Part shown: piece by piece, positions 1 to 6,728 of the stretch
How positions within the stretch are numbered: the stretch's first letter is position 1
Layout of the letters: every line of letters starts with the position of its first letter
Made by a program: the position numbers and the translations under genes
The notes under the pieces: generated by a model
What the model was told of the DNA's origin: nothing
What the model saw: only the letters and a program-made list of their open reading frames with translations
Database searches by the model: none
NCBI GenBank assembly: GCA_031290635.1
Contig: JAITNE010000034.1
Span: 1-7,738 of the forward strand
DNA length: 7,738 bases
Reading direction: 5' to 3'
From: Tannerella sp.
GTDB lineage: Bacteria > Bacteroidota > Bacteroidia > Bacteroidales > Tannerellaceae

Positions 1-1959
1 ATACTGTCGCAGACGCCTTCGATTCGGGTGGATGCTGAGGGCGAAGTCAGTTTTAGGGGAAGTACGGGTTTCAAGGTTTATATCGACGGCAAGCCCGGTA
101 CGCTGGACGGTACGGCGGCATTGGAGCAGATTCCCGCCGGACAGATTGAGAACATCGAGATTCTGACTACTCCTTCAGCCCGAAATGACGCTGACGGAGT
201 TGCGGGTATTATCAACATAAATACAAAAAAATCCAACATCGAAGGATGGAGCGGGATGGTAAACGTGATGGGAAGCTCGGTTATGTCGCGCAATATTGAC
301 TTCCTGCTGGCTCTGAAGAAGCCCGATTTCCGCTGGCAACTGTCCGGCGAGGCTTCGCGACGTTACGTTAAGAGCGATTTCGACCAGCTCAAAACCGTTA
401 CTACTCCCGAAATGACCACCATCGACCATTCTACAGGCGACCGCACCCGACATACGTCGGTTTATTACCTGCGCTCGCAGTTCGACTGGCTGCGCGACAA
501 TACTACCTGGATGGCCGCTTTCACCGGTGGTCATCGCGACCGTTGGCGTGGCGGCGAGCTGCACTACGAGGATTCTTACAGGACGACCGCCGGCGTGGAT
601 TCGACCGGCTCGTTCGACGGCAAGGATTTTGTTCATCTGTATGAATATAATCTCAGGGTTGACGCCGGTGTAGAGCACAATTTTGCAGGACGCAAGGGGC
701 ATAAGCTGACGGCTGCGCTGTATGCGCTTTATGAGGGTGATGCGATGGAGAATTTTCAGACCGACTTGTGGGACATGAGTGGCAAGCAGGTGGACGGACA
801 TCGGGCGTGGGAGTATGAATATCGCTTTGAGGCGCAAGTAAACGCCGATTACGTCTATCCGATGAACAATGAAACGGGCAAGTTTGAGGCCGGCTACCAG
901 CTTTTTACTTATACCGAAGACGGCGACTATAAAATCGACATGTATAACAAGGAAGAATCCCGCTTTGAACGCCGCGACGAACTGTATAACAAATATGCTT
1001 TTCATCGCTACATCCACGCCCTGTACGCCATGTTTTCGGATACATACGGTAGTTTCTCGTATCAGGCAGGTTTGCGGGGGGAGTACAACTTCCGTCAGCT
1101 CGAAAACAACCTCGAATGGGCGGCGTTCGACCGGCATATCATCGATCTCTTCCCTTCGCTGCATCTTGCGTATGCGCTCAACGAGAGTTCGCAGCTGCGA
1201 GCCGCCTATACCCGCCGTATCACTCAGCCGGAGCTGTTTTATGTCGAGCCTTATGTGGTTTATGTCGATTACAATACCGCCCAGCAGGGAAATCCGTATA
1301 TTCAACCTGAATATACCAACTCGGTGGAGGTCGGTTACAATCTGAGCGTCGGCAACAATACTTTCTCGACCGCGCTTTTTCACCGTGCCCGTCGCGACAA
1401 GATAGAGCGCGTCCGCGTCCCCTTCCACACGAGTGTTACCAAGGATTCGATGGCTAACGTCGGCAACGACTATTCTACCGGCATTGAGATGGCGACCTCC
1501 CTCCAGCTGCATCGCATCTGGTATCTCGACGCCAACGCCAGCGTCTATCATTATCGTATCAAAAATATTTTTAAGGTTGATGACGATGAGAAAAGCATTA
1601 ACTATCAGCTGGCAATCAATAACAATATCGACCTCTCGAAGACTTCCCGCCTTCGGTTTGAGGCTTATTATGTAGGACCGATGGTCAGCACGCAGGGTCG
1701 CGTCAACGGTTACTATTATTGCAATCTGGCAGTGCGTCAACAGCTACTCAACCGTAGATTGACGGCCGGTCTGAACGTGCAGGACATATTTTCGACCGCC
1801 GAGTACATCAACAACCGCAAAGGCGCCGGCTTGGAATCATTAAGCAAAATCTATCCCCGCACGCCCCTGCTGACCCTGACCCTATCCTACACCTTCAACA
1901 ATTTCAGCCGCAAACAGAAAACCGAGAAAGATGATATGTTCGAGGGAACAAACCGGTAG
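1..1959 (+). CDS. TonB-dependent outer-membrane receptor, 5'-truncated by the window edge
   Basis: The reading frame is open from base 1, so the true start lies upstream; the 652 residues seen are the end of the plug domain and the whole barrel. Near the left edge are the plug motifs SFRGSTG (window residues 17-23) and VYIDGKP (26-32), and the plug closes with GVAGIININTKKS (66-78). The rest is a long run of alternating aromatic and polar strands ending in LTLTLSYTFNNF, then a charged tail of about 16 residues. Such a tail is common in the Bacteroidota receptor group with an outer membrane protein beta-barrel family domain (PF14905 type). These proteins import a ligand across the outer membrane using TonB/ExbBD energy. 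The ligand cannot be told from this sequence. Signal peptide, TonB box and any carboxypeptidase-like N-terminal domain lie outside the window. The gene converges with the PLP-enzyme gene on the other strand. Confidence 0.9.
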   Translation: MLSQTPSIRVDAEGEVSFRGSTGFKVYIDGKPGTLDGTAALEQIPAGQIENIEILTTPSARNDADGVAGIININTKKSNIEGWSGMVNVMGSSVMSRNIDFLLALKKPDFRWQLSGEASRRYVKSDFDQLKTVTTPEMTTIDHSTGDRTRHTSVYYLRSQFDWLRDNTTWMAAFTGGHRDRWRGGELHYEDSYRTTAGVDSTGSFDGKDFVHLYEYNLRVDAGVEHNFAGRKGHKLTAALYALYEGDAMENFQTDLWDMSGKQVDGHRAWEYEYRFEAQVNADYVYPMNNETGKFEAGYQLFTYTEDGDYKIDMYNKEESRFERRDELYNKYAFHRYIHALYAMFSDTYGSFSYQAGLRGEYNFRQLENNLEWAAFDRHIIDLFPSLHLAYALNESSQLRAAYTRRITQPELFYVEPYVVYVDYNTAQQGNPYIQPEYTNSVEVGYNLSVGNNTFSTALFHRARRDKIERVRVPFHTSVTKDSMANVGNDYSTGIEMATSLQLHRIWYLDANASVYHYRIKNIFKVDDDEKSINYQLAINNNIDLSKTSRLRFEAYYVGPMVSTQGRVNGYYYCNLAVRQQLLNRRLTAGLNVQDIFSTAEYINNRKGAGLESLSKIYPRTPLLTLTLSYTFNNFSRKQKTEKDDMFEGTNR

Positions 1960-1991
1960 AAGTTAGAAATTAGGAATTAGAAGTTAGAAAT
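1959..1991 (+). repeat. AT-rich GAAGTTAGAAATTAG repeat block, left arm
   Basis: Directly after the receptor stop codon are interleaved copies of TTAGAAATTAG and GAAGTTAGAAAT. The 33-bp block matches the reverse complement of 2246-2278 at about 30 of 33 positions, so the gap between the convergent genes is bounded by an imperfect inverted repeat with about 255 bp between the arms. Each arm reads in the same sense relative to the gene it follows. It may be a dispersed 3'-end repeat or the ends of a small non-coding element; no transposase or target duplication is evident. Confidence 0.7.
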
Positions 1992-2054
1992 ACCGGAAGC
2001 ACAGTCTGTACAAATCAACCTGAAATTTGAACTCTTCATCCCCGGAGATCAGCT

Positions 2055-2178
2055 CTTCGTTCCTTGTAACGGAATCTTCGTTCCAAGGAACGGAATCTTC
2101 ATTCATAGAAATAAAATCTTGATTAATGAGGATAAAATCTTCATTCTTAGGAATACGTCATTCATAAGCAGAAATCAT
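2055..2178. repeat. Degenerate 21-bp tandem repeat, about six units
   Basis: Units begin at 2055, 2076, 2097, 2118, 2139 and 2159 with a pattern close to CTTCATTCnnnGnAATAAAAT. The first four are exactly 21 bp and the fifth is 20. Units 1 and 2 share CTTCGTTCC and AACGGAAT; units 3 to 5 are more AT-rich and diverged. TTCC and GGAA segments give local dyads, the clearest being CGTTCCAAGGAACG at 2079-2092. Read on the plus strand in the frame 1981-2184, the array gives a seven-residue periodicity of the form (I/L)F(V/I)xRNx. There is no ATG and no ribosome-binding site, so I do not call a gene. Confidence 0.75.
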
Positions 2179-2210
2179 AGTTAATAAGATTGATTCGCAA
2201 TAACGAATGC

Positions 2211-2280
2211 TTCTTAACTTCTAATTTCTAACTTCTAATTTATTAATTTCTAACTTCTAATTTCTAATTTCTAATTTATT
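2211..2280 (-). repeat. AT-rich TTAGAAATTAG repeat block, right arm, overlapping a CDS end
   Basis: Read on the minus strand this block is almost entirely TTAGAAATTAG and TTAGAAGTTAGAAATTAG units, matching the left arm at 1959-1991. It overlaps the last codons and the stop of the minus-strand PLP-enzyme gene: the terminal residues KLEIRN are written by the repeat itself. A role in ending transcription from both converging genes is possible but not shown, since there is no GC-rich stem with a T-run. Confidence 0.7.
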
Positions 2281-3492
2281 CTCTATTTCTTCGAGCAGGT
2301 CGGAGGTCTCTTCCAGACCGGCGGAGAAGCGGATAAGAGTGTCGTCGATGCCTACAAGACGTTTGAGATCCGGAGGAAACGTGGCATAGATTGTTGATTC
2401 TGGGTGAATGACAAGCGTTTTGTTGTCGAAGAGGTTCGTAGCGCGACGGATGATTTGCAGGCCGTCCATAAAACGGAAGCAGTCTGCTTTGCTATTCAGG
2501 TTGATGGTGAACATCGCGCCCGGATTGCCGTGAAACAGCTGCTTTGAGATAGCGTAGTACGGCGAGTCAGGCAGTCCGGGGTAGCCGACTTTCTTTATTG
2601 CAGGATGCTTTGACAGCGAGTGGGCGAGGGTAGAAGCTGTCGCCGACATCCGTTCGTAGCGCAGTTCGAGCGATTCCATGCCGAGCGATTGCATCCAGGC
2701 GACGTCAGGCGACATGTATGCGCCGATGTTGCGGGCTATCTCGGAGCGCAGTTTGAAGAAGAAGCGCGACATGCCCTTGGGTTTGGGCAGGGAGGATAGT
2801 TTGCGGTTGGTTTTCCAGTCGTGTACGCCGTAATCGACGATAGCGCCTCCGATGCTCGTAGCTCCACCGGATACGTATTTTGTGGTCGATACTACTTCAA
2901 TATCTACGCCGGATTTCTCACGGTCGTATCCACCCCAGGGGATAACCGTAGTGTCGAGAATCATCGGCGTTCCGCGCTCTTTAAGTATGGCTGAGATGGC
3001 CGGAAGGTCGGCTGTTTCGAGATGAGGATTGGTAAGTATCTCGGCGAAGAAAGCGCAGGTCTTGTCGTCTATAGCGTCGGCTACGGCGTCGAGGTCGTCG
3101 GTATCTACGTAACGGATTTCCACGCCGAACGCAGCCAGCGTCGAACGGAAGAAGGCGAAGGTGTTGCCGAAGAGATGGGGCGAGGAAACTATGTTGTCGC
3201 CCGCCGACGCTATGGTCAGGAAGGTGTTCGAGATAGCCGCCATGCCTGAAGCCAGCGCCATAACGTTCTCAGCGCCCGAAGCCTGTTGTATCCTGGCTTC
3301 AAAGTTGGCTACCGTAGGATTGGAGATGCGCGAGTAGGTATGGAGGTCGGTGCGAAACGCGAATGCGTCGGCTATCGACTGTGAATCGGGATACTCGAAG
3401 GCGGCATTGCGATAGACCGGCATGTTTATAGCGCCGTGCGCGTCGGGACGGGCGTACTTTGTTGTTATGATTTTTGTTGAAATCCTGTTCAT
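2257..3492 (-). CDS. Cys/Met metabolism PLP-dependent enzyme (trans-sulfuration family, O-acetylhomoserine sulfhydrylase-like)
   Basis: This 411-residue protein has the fold-type I signature of the Cys/Met metabolism family, cytosolic enzymes that make or break the C-S bond of cystathionine, homocysteine or related amino acids. Visible sites are the YSRISNPT phosphate-site loop (53-60), ASGMAA (81-86), D180 for the pyridine nitrogen, catalytic K205 in VVSTTKYVSGG, and R388 in IRFSAGLE for the substrate carboxylate. The segment TSIGGAIVDYGVHDW resembles O-acetylhomoserine sulfhydrylases. Two positions differ from common family members: HLFGNT (F108) where YG is frequent, and DTT (180-182) where DNT is usual. 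The exact reaction is therefore left open; gamma-synthase, sulfhydrylase and lyase are all possible. The ATG follows the hemL stop with no gap, indicating an operon and probable translational coupling. The C-terminal KLEIRN comes from an AT-rich repeat. Confidence 0.88.
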   Translation of the reverse strand: MNRISTKIITTKYARPDAHGAINMPVYRNAAFEYPDSQSIADAFAFRTDLHTYSRISNPTVANFEARIQQASGAENVMALASGMAAISNTFLTIASAGDNIVSSPHLFGNTFAFFRSTLAAFGVEIRYVDTDDLDAVADAIDDKTCAFFAEILTNPHLETADLPAISAILKERGTPMILDTTVIPWGGYDREKSGVDIEVVSTTKYVSGGATSIGGAIVDYGVHDWKTNRKLSSLPKPKGMSRFFFKLRSEIARNIGAYMSPDVAWMQSLGMESLELRYERMSATASTLAHSLSKHPAIKKVGYPGLPDSPYYAISKQLFHGNPGAMFTINLNSKADCFRFMDGLQIIRRATNLFDNKTLVIHPESTIYATFPPDLKRLVGIDDTLIRFSAGLEETSDLLEEIENKLEIRN

Positions 3493-4791
3493 TTATATGT
3501 TCGTATTATGTTGTGTTTCGGATTTGAAGAAGTCTTTGACCGTATTCAGGAAGCGGCTTAACTCGCGTTTTGAGTGTGCAGATGAAATAAAGTTGGCTTC
3601 AAACTGCGACGGCGAGATGTAGATGTTATGAGCAAGCATGTAACGGAAGAATCGTCCGAATCTTTCCTGATTGCACAACTTGGCGTCGGCAAACGACCTT
3701 ACTTTGTATGCAGAGAAGAATATCGTAAACATGCTGCCGGTATGGTTTACGGTTACGTCCTGGTCGTAAACTATTGCTTTCAGCGCGGCGTTGAATTTGT
3801 CGGCCCTGGCATTCAGTTTCGTATGATAGTTTACCGAAAACAGCTCGTTCATGGTAGCTATTCCGGCTGCCATCGCTACAGGATTGCCCGACAGCGTACC
3901 CGCCTGATAGACCGGGCCGTCCGGCGCAAGTAAAGCCATGATGTCATCTCTGCCGCCGAAGGCTGCCGCCGGATAACCTCCTCCTACAATCTTGCCCAGG
4001 GTTGTGAGGTCGGGAGTAACGCAATACAGTTGCTGCGCTCCTCCCACGTTGAGCCTGAATCCGGTTATAACCTCGTCGAAGATAAGCAATGCGCCGTACT
4101 CGGCAGATACATCGCGCAGGTGTTGCAGGAAGTCTTTTTCGGGCAGCACTACTCCCATGTTGGCTGCTACAGGTTCTACGATTATCGCCGCTATCTCGCG
4201 GCCTCGCGTTTTGAAGAGTTCGTCGACTGCTTCGGCGTCGTTGTAGGGCAGGCTGACTGTGCATGACACGAAAGCTCCCGGCACTCCTGCCGACGACGAC
4301 GCGCCCAGAGTAGCTGCGCCCGAGCCTGCCGACACTAACAGATGGTCGGCATGACCGTGATAGCAGCCGTCGAACTTCACTATGACGTCTCTGCCCGTAA
4401 AACCTCTGGCAAGCCGGATAGCCGACATCACGGCTTCGGTGCCTGAGTTGACAAAGCGTACCTTCCGGATGCTTTCCATTTTGTCAACTATAAGCCGAGC
4501 AAGCTCCGTCTCACGCAATGTAGGTATTCCGTAGGATGAACCCATCGCTACGGCGTGTTTGGCAGCCTGTACGACGGTGGGAAATGCGTGTCCGAGGATG
4601 CCCGTTCCCCATGACATGCAGAAGTCGGTAAAGCGGTTGCCTTCGATGTCGGTCAGCGTCTCCTTATTAGCCTTTTTGATGAAGAGCGGCGTTTCTCCAA
4701 CGCTCTTCAACGCACGTACCGGGCTGTTGACCCCTCCGGGTATGTAACGAAGTGCGTCTTCGTATGCAAGAATTGATCTTTTTCTGTTCAT
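3493..4791 (-). CDS. hemL: Glutamate-1-semialdehyde 2,1-aminomutase
   Basis: The protein has 432 residues, the usual length, and the family's motifs in order: GGVNSPVRA (19-27), NSGTEAVMSAIRLAR (115-129) binding the PLP phosphate, YHGHAD (144-149), IVEPVAANMGVV (204-215), IFDEVITGFR (237-246) with D239 at the pyridine nitrogen, catalytic K267 in LGKIVGGGYP, YQAGTLSGNP (295-304), and YISPSQFEANFIS near the end. It converts glutamate-1-semialdehyde to 5-aminolevulinate, the committed precursor of haem and other tetrapyrroles in the C5 pathway, and acts in the cytosol as a homodimer. A TACCTTTG box about 30 bp before the start codon probably drives it and the PLP gene behind it. The start contexts of both genes share the string ATATAAATGAACAG. 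No other haem gene is in the window, so hemL lies apart from any tetrapyrrole cluster, at least on the side seen here. Confidence 0.97.
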   Translation of the reverse strand: MNRKRSILAYEDALRYIPGGVNSPVRALKSVGETPLFIKKANKETLTDIEGNRFTDFCMSWGTGILGHAFPTVVQAAKHAVAMGSSYGIPTLRETELARLIVDKMESIRKVRFVNSGTEAVMSAIRLARGFTGRDVIVKFDGCYHGHADHLLVSAGSGAATLGASSSAGVPGAFVSCTVSLPYNDAEAVDELFKTRGREIAAIIVEPVAANMGVVLPEKDFLQHLRDVSAEYGALLIFDEVITGFRLNVGGAQQLYCVTPDLTTLGKIVGGGYPAAAFGGRDDIMALLAPDGPVYQAGTLSGNPVAMAAGIATMNELFSVNYHTKLNARADKFNAALKAIVYDQDVTVNHTGSMFTIFFSAYKVRSFADAKLCNQERFGRFFRYMLAHNIYISPSQFEANFISSAHSKRELSRFLNTVKDFFKSETQHNTNI

Positions 4792-4820
4792 TTATATATT
4801 ATCATACAAAAAATTCGCTG

Positions 4821-4828
4821 CAAAGGTA
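4821..4828 (-). promoter_or_regulatory. Probable -7 box (TACCTTTG) for hemL
   Basis: On the minus strand this reads TACCTTTG, fitting the TAnnTTTG -7 consensus of the Bacteroidetes primary sigma factor. Transcription would begin near 4814, giving a leader of roughly 23 bases before the ATG at 4791. No clear TTTG -33 element lies at the expected distance. The box is the mirror image of the plus-strand box at 4848-4855. Confidence 0.65.
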
Positions 4829-4847
4829 AGAAATTTATTTTTTTTCG

Positions 4848-4855
4848 TACCTTTG
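4848..4855 (+). promoter_or_regulatory. Probable -7 box (TACCTTTG) for rubredoxin
   Basis: The plus strand reads TACCTTTG, again matching TAnnTTTG. Transcription would begin near 4862, about 28 bases before the rubredoxin ATG at 4890. The upstream spacer is a T-rich tract, and no good -33 TTTG is seen. With the minus-strand box it forms a 9-bp perfect inverted repeat, GCAAAGGTA and TACCTTTGC, separated by 19 bp, so polymerase bound at one promoter should block the other. Confidence 0.68.
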
Positions 4856-4889
4856 CCGATGAATATTAACATTAAAATTTAGAAACAAG

Positions 4890-5051
4890 ATGAAAAAGTA
4901 CGAATGTTTGCCTTGCGGATACATCTACGATCCTGCTACAGGCGATCCCGACAGTGAAATAGAGCCGGGCACTGCGTTTGAAGATCTGCCCGACGAATGG
5001 GTTTGCCCAATTTGTGGCGTCGGCAAAGACAGCTTCGAGCCGGTAGATTGA
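4890..5051 (+). CDS. Rubredoxin
   Basis: This is a 53-residue protein beginning [15 protein letters not shown] and ending DSFEPVD. The two metal-binding knuckles are intact: C6-x2-C9-G and C39-P-I-C42-G, which hold one iron by four cysteines. Length, the [17 protein letters not shown] middle and the WVCPICG signature are standard for the small one-electron carrier. Rubredoxins act in the cytosol, often passing electrons to oxygen- or peroxide-detoxifying enzymes such as rubrerythrin or flavodiiron proteins; the partner here is not in the window. The ATG is preceded by an A-rich leader (AGAAACAAG) without a strong Shine-Dalgarno sequence, usual for this phylum. It is transcribed divergently from hemL, and a 42-bp tandem repeat begins one base after its stop codon. 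Confidence 0.97.
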   Translation: MKKYECLPCGYIYDPATGDPDSEIEPGTAFEDLPDEWVCPICGVGKDSFEPVD

Positions 5052-5052
5052 T

Positions 5053-5260
5053 ATTAGTCGGAATCCTGTCGGATTTTTGTTCAATGTCAAAGACATTAGC
5101 CGGAAACCTTACAGGATTCCGTCCAATATGATTCATATTACCGGGAATGCCGACGGTTTTCCGTCCAATATGATTCATATTACTAAGAAACCGGCCGGAT
5201 TCCGTCCAATATGATTCAAATTGATAAGGATGCCGGCAGGATTCGATTTTGATTCAAAAA
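5053..5260. repeat. Five-unit 42-bp tandem repeat
   Basis: Units start at 5053, 5095, 5137, 5179 and 5220, with lengths 42, 42, 42, 41 and about 41, each opening with ATT. Units 2 to 4 share an almost invariant second half, TTCCGTCCAATATGATTCA; the outer two units have decayed (TTTTTGTTCAATGTCAAAGA in the first, ATTCGATTTTGATTCAAAA in the last). First halves vary but keep CCGG or CGG and AGGATT-like pieces. Read on the minus strand, two whole units give a 14-residue repeat of the type NHIGRxxVxxPxN, broken by the 41-bp unit. The array fills the gap between rubredoxin and the promoter of the next gene. Confidence 0.88.
5062..5079 (+). terminator. Weak possible terminator after rubredoxin
   Basis: AATCC-TGTC-GGATT can form a five-pair stem with a four-base loop, followed by TTTTG. 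The stem is short and AT-rich, and it falls inside the first 42-bp repeat unit, so it may be a by-product of the repeat. No better terminator is seen between rubredoxin and the next gene. Confidence 0.25.
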
Positions 5261-5277
5261 AATTTTTTGTATCTTTG
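5248..5277 (+). promoter_or_regulatory. Bacteroidetes-type promoter for the Tat oxidoreductase gene
   Basis: TTTG at 5248-5251 and TATCTTTG at 5270-5277 are separated by 18 bp, close to the -33/-7 layout of the Bacteroidetes primary sigma factor. The expected start site near 5284 leaves a leader of about 24 bases to the ATG at 5308. The -33 element lies inside the diverged last unit of the 42-bp repeat, at a place where the other units read CAATATG. Confidence 0.75.
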
Positions 5278-5307
5278 CAACTCATTACTCATAAAAATAT
5301 TTTCATT

Positions 5308-6723
5308 ATGACTACACGTAGAAATTTTTTAAAGACAGCTACCATGGCCTCCGCAGGACTTGCCATGGGTGGACTGAAAATGAACGCTTCGGCTTATCGA
5401 CAGATAGTCGGAGCAGGTGATAAAGTTAATCTGGCGTGCGTCGGTATAGGTAACCGGGGCGCCGAGATTATGGCCGAGTTTGCCCAGACGGGACTTGCGA
5501 ACGTCGTGGCTCTTTGCGACATCGATATGGGCGCTAAACATACCCTGAAGATGATGGCTAAGTATCCTGACGTCCCACGGTTCAAGGATTTCAGGGAGAT
5601 GTTCGACAAGATGGGGCCGCAAATCGACGCCGTAAGCGCCGGTATCCCCGATTTTGCGCATTTCCCCGTTGTCATCCGTTCTATCAAGGAAGGCAAGCAT
5701 ATCTATGTAGAGAAACCCATGAGCCGTACTTTCCTCGAAGGTGAACTGATGATCGAAGCCGCTAAAAAGTATCCCAAAATAGCTACCCAGATGGGTAACC
5801 AGGGACACTCGGAGGCTAACTATTTCCAGTTTAAGGCATGGCAGGAAGCCGGTATCATCAAGGATGTAACGGCTGTTACGGCTCACATGAATTCTTCGCG
5901 CCGCTGGCACGGCTGGGATTCCCGTATCGACAGGTATCCCGCGCCCGAAACTCTGCCCGCAGGTATCGACTGGGATACATGGAACATGGCAAGCCGGTAT
6001 CATGAATACAACGAGAAATATCACTACGGCAACTGGCGCTGCTGGTATGACCTCGGTATGGGAGCGCTCGGCGATTGGGGCGCGCATATCCTCGATACTG
6101 TGCATCAGTTCCTCGAACTCGGTCTGCCCTACGAAGTAAATCCGCTTATGCTTAAAGAGCATAACGACTACTTCTATCCGATGTCTTCTACGCTGCTCTT
6201 CCGCTTCGCAGCCCGCAAGAATATGCCGGCGCTCGACATTACGTGGTATGACGGTCTGGATAACATCCCGCAAGTGCCCGAAGGATACGGTACGTCGGAT
6301 ATCGATCCTAATATTCCGACCGTAGCCGGCGGTAAACTGCAACCTCTCAAACTCAATCCGGGTAAGGAGATATACAGCAAGGAGCTGACCTTCAAAGGCG
6401 GATCGCACGGAAGCCCTCTCTCTATCATACCTGAAGCGAAAGCTAAAGAGATAGCGTCGAAACTGCCCGAAGTGCCCAAGTCGCCGTCCAATCATTTCGC
6501 TAACTTCCTGCTCGCATGTCAGGGCAAGGAAAAGACGCGCTCGCCATTCGAGATAGCAGGACCACTGAGTCAAGTGTTCAACCTCGGAGTTATCGCTCAA
6601 CGTTTGAATACCAAGTTGGAGTTTGATCCCGTTACCAGACAGATCAAGAACAACCCCTTCGCTAACGCGATGCTCGCCGGAGCGCCGCCACGCTCAGGAT
6701 GGGAAGATTATTATAAGATATAA
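5308..6723 (+). CDS. Tat-exported Gfo/Idh/MocA family oxidoreductase
   Basis: This 471-residue protein begins TTRRNFLKTATMASAGLAMGG after its Met, a twin-arginine signal (RRNFLK) with likely cleavage after NASA near residue 29. The Rossmann NAD(P)-binding site is VGIGNRG (45-51), the family's EKP triad is at 135-137 (YVEKPMSR), H167 lies in GNQGHS, and the catalytic-domain segment GALGDWGAHILD (252-263) supplies conserved Asp and His. The C terminus PPRSGWEDYYKI is of a kind often seen in exported Bacteroidota members. Such enzymes oxidise or reduce sugar hydroxyl groups using tightly bound NAD(P); some relatives are NAD-dependent glycosidases (GH109) or act on 3-ketosugars. The substrate is not readable here. 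I chose the ATG at 5308 because it opens the Tat signal and sits about 30 bp after a good promoter; a TTG at 5221 would put promoter DNA inside the gene. The barrel-protein gene follows after 5 bp. Confidence 0.92.
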   Translation: MTTRRNFLKTATMASAGLAMGGLKMNASAYRQIVGAGDKVNLACVGIGNRGAEIMAEFAQTGLANVVALCDIDMGAKHTLKMMAKYPDVPRFKDFREMFDKMGPQIDAVSAGIPDFAHFPVVIRSIKEGKHIYVEKPMSRTFLEGELMIEAAKKYPKIATQMGNQGHSEANYFQFKAWQEAGIIKDVTAVTAHMNSSRRWHGWDSRIDRYPAPETLPAGIDWDTWNMASRYHEYNEKYHYGNWRCWYDLGMGALGDWGAHILDTVHQFLELGLPYEVNPLMLKEHNDYFYPMSSTLLFRFAARKNMPALDITWYDGLDNIPQVPEGYGTSDIDPNIPTVAGGKLQPLKLNPGKEIYSKELTFKGGSHGSPLSIIPEAKAKEIASKLPEVPKSPSNHFANFLLACQGKEKTRSPFEIAGPLSQVFNLGVIAQRLNTKLEFDPVTRQIKNNPFANAMLAGAPPRSGWEDYYKI

Positions 6724-6728
6724 TAAGG

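Noticed and set aside
175..1740. Long open frame (521 codons) on the minus strand inside the receptor gene
   Set aside because: It mirrors the receptor's codon use, shows no recognisable domain, and the plus-strand frame has clear TonB-receptor plug and barrel motifs.
1981..2184. Plus-strand open frame across the 21-bp array
   Set aside because: It has no ATG, no ribosome-binding site, and the periodicity follows from the DNA repeat; kept as a finding only.
4936..5178. Minus-strand frame with 14-residue NHIGR-type repeats
   Set aside because: The repetition comes from the 42-bp DNA array, the frame breaks at the 41-bp unit, and it overlaps rubredoxin on the opposite strand.
5053..5260. CRISPR array or iteron origin
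   Set aside because: The variable halves are related to each other, not independent spacers, and there is no replication initiator gene or other origin mark nearby.
5221..5307. Upstream TTG start for the oxidoreductase
   Set aside because: It would translate the promoter and bury the twin-arginine signal 29 residues inside the protein.
5329..6600. Long open frame (423 codons) on the minus strand inside the oxidoreductase gene
   Set aside because: It is antisense to a clear Gfo/Idh/MocA protein and shows no domain of its own.
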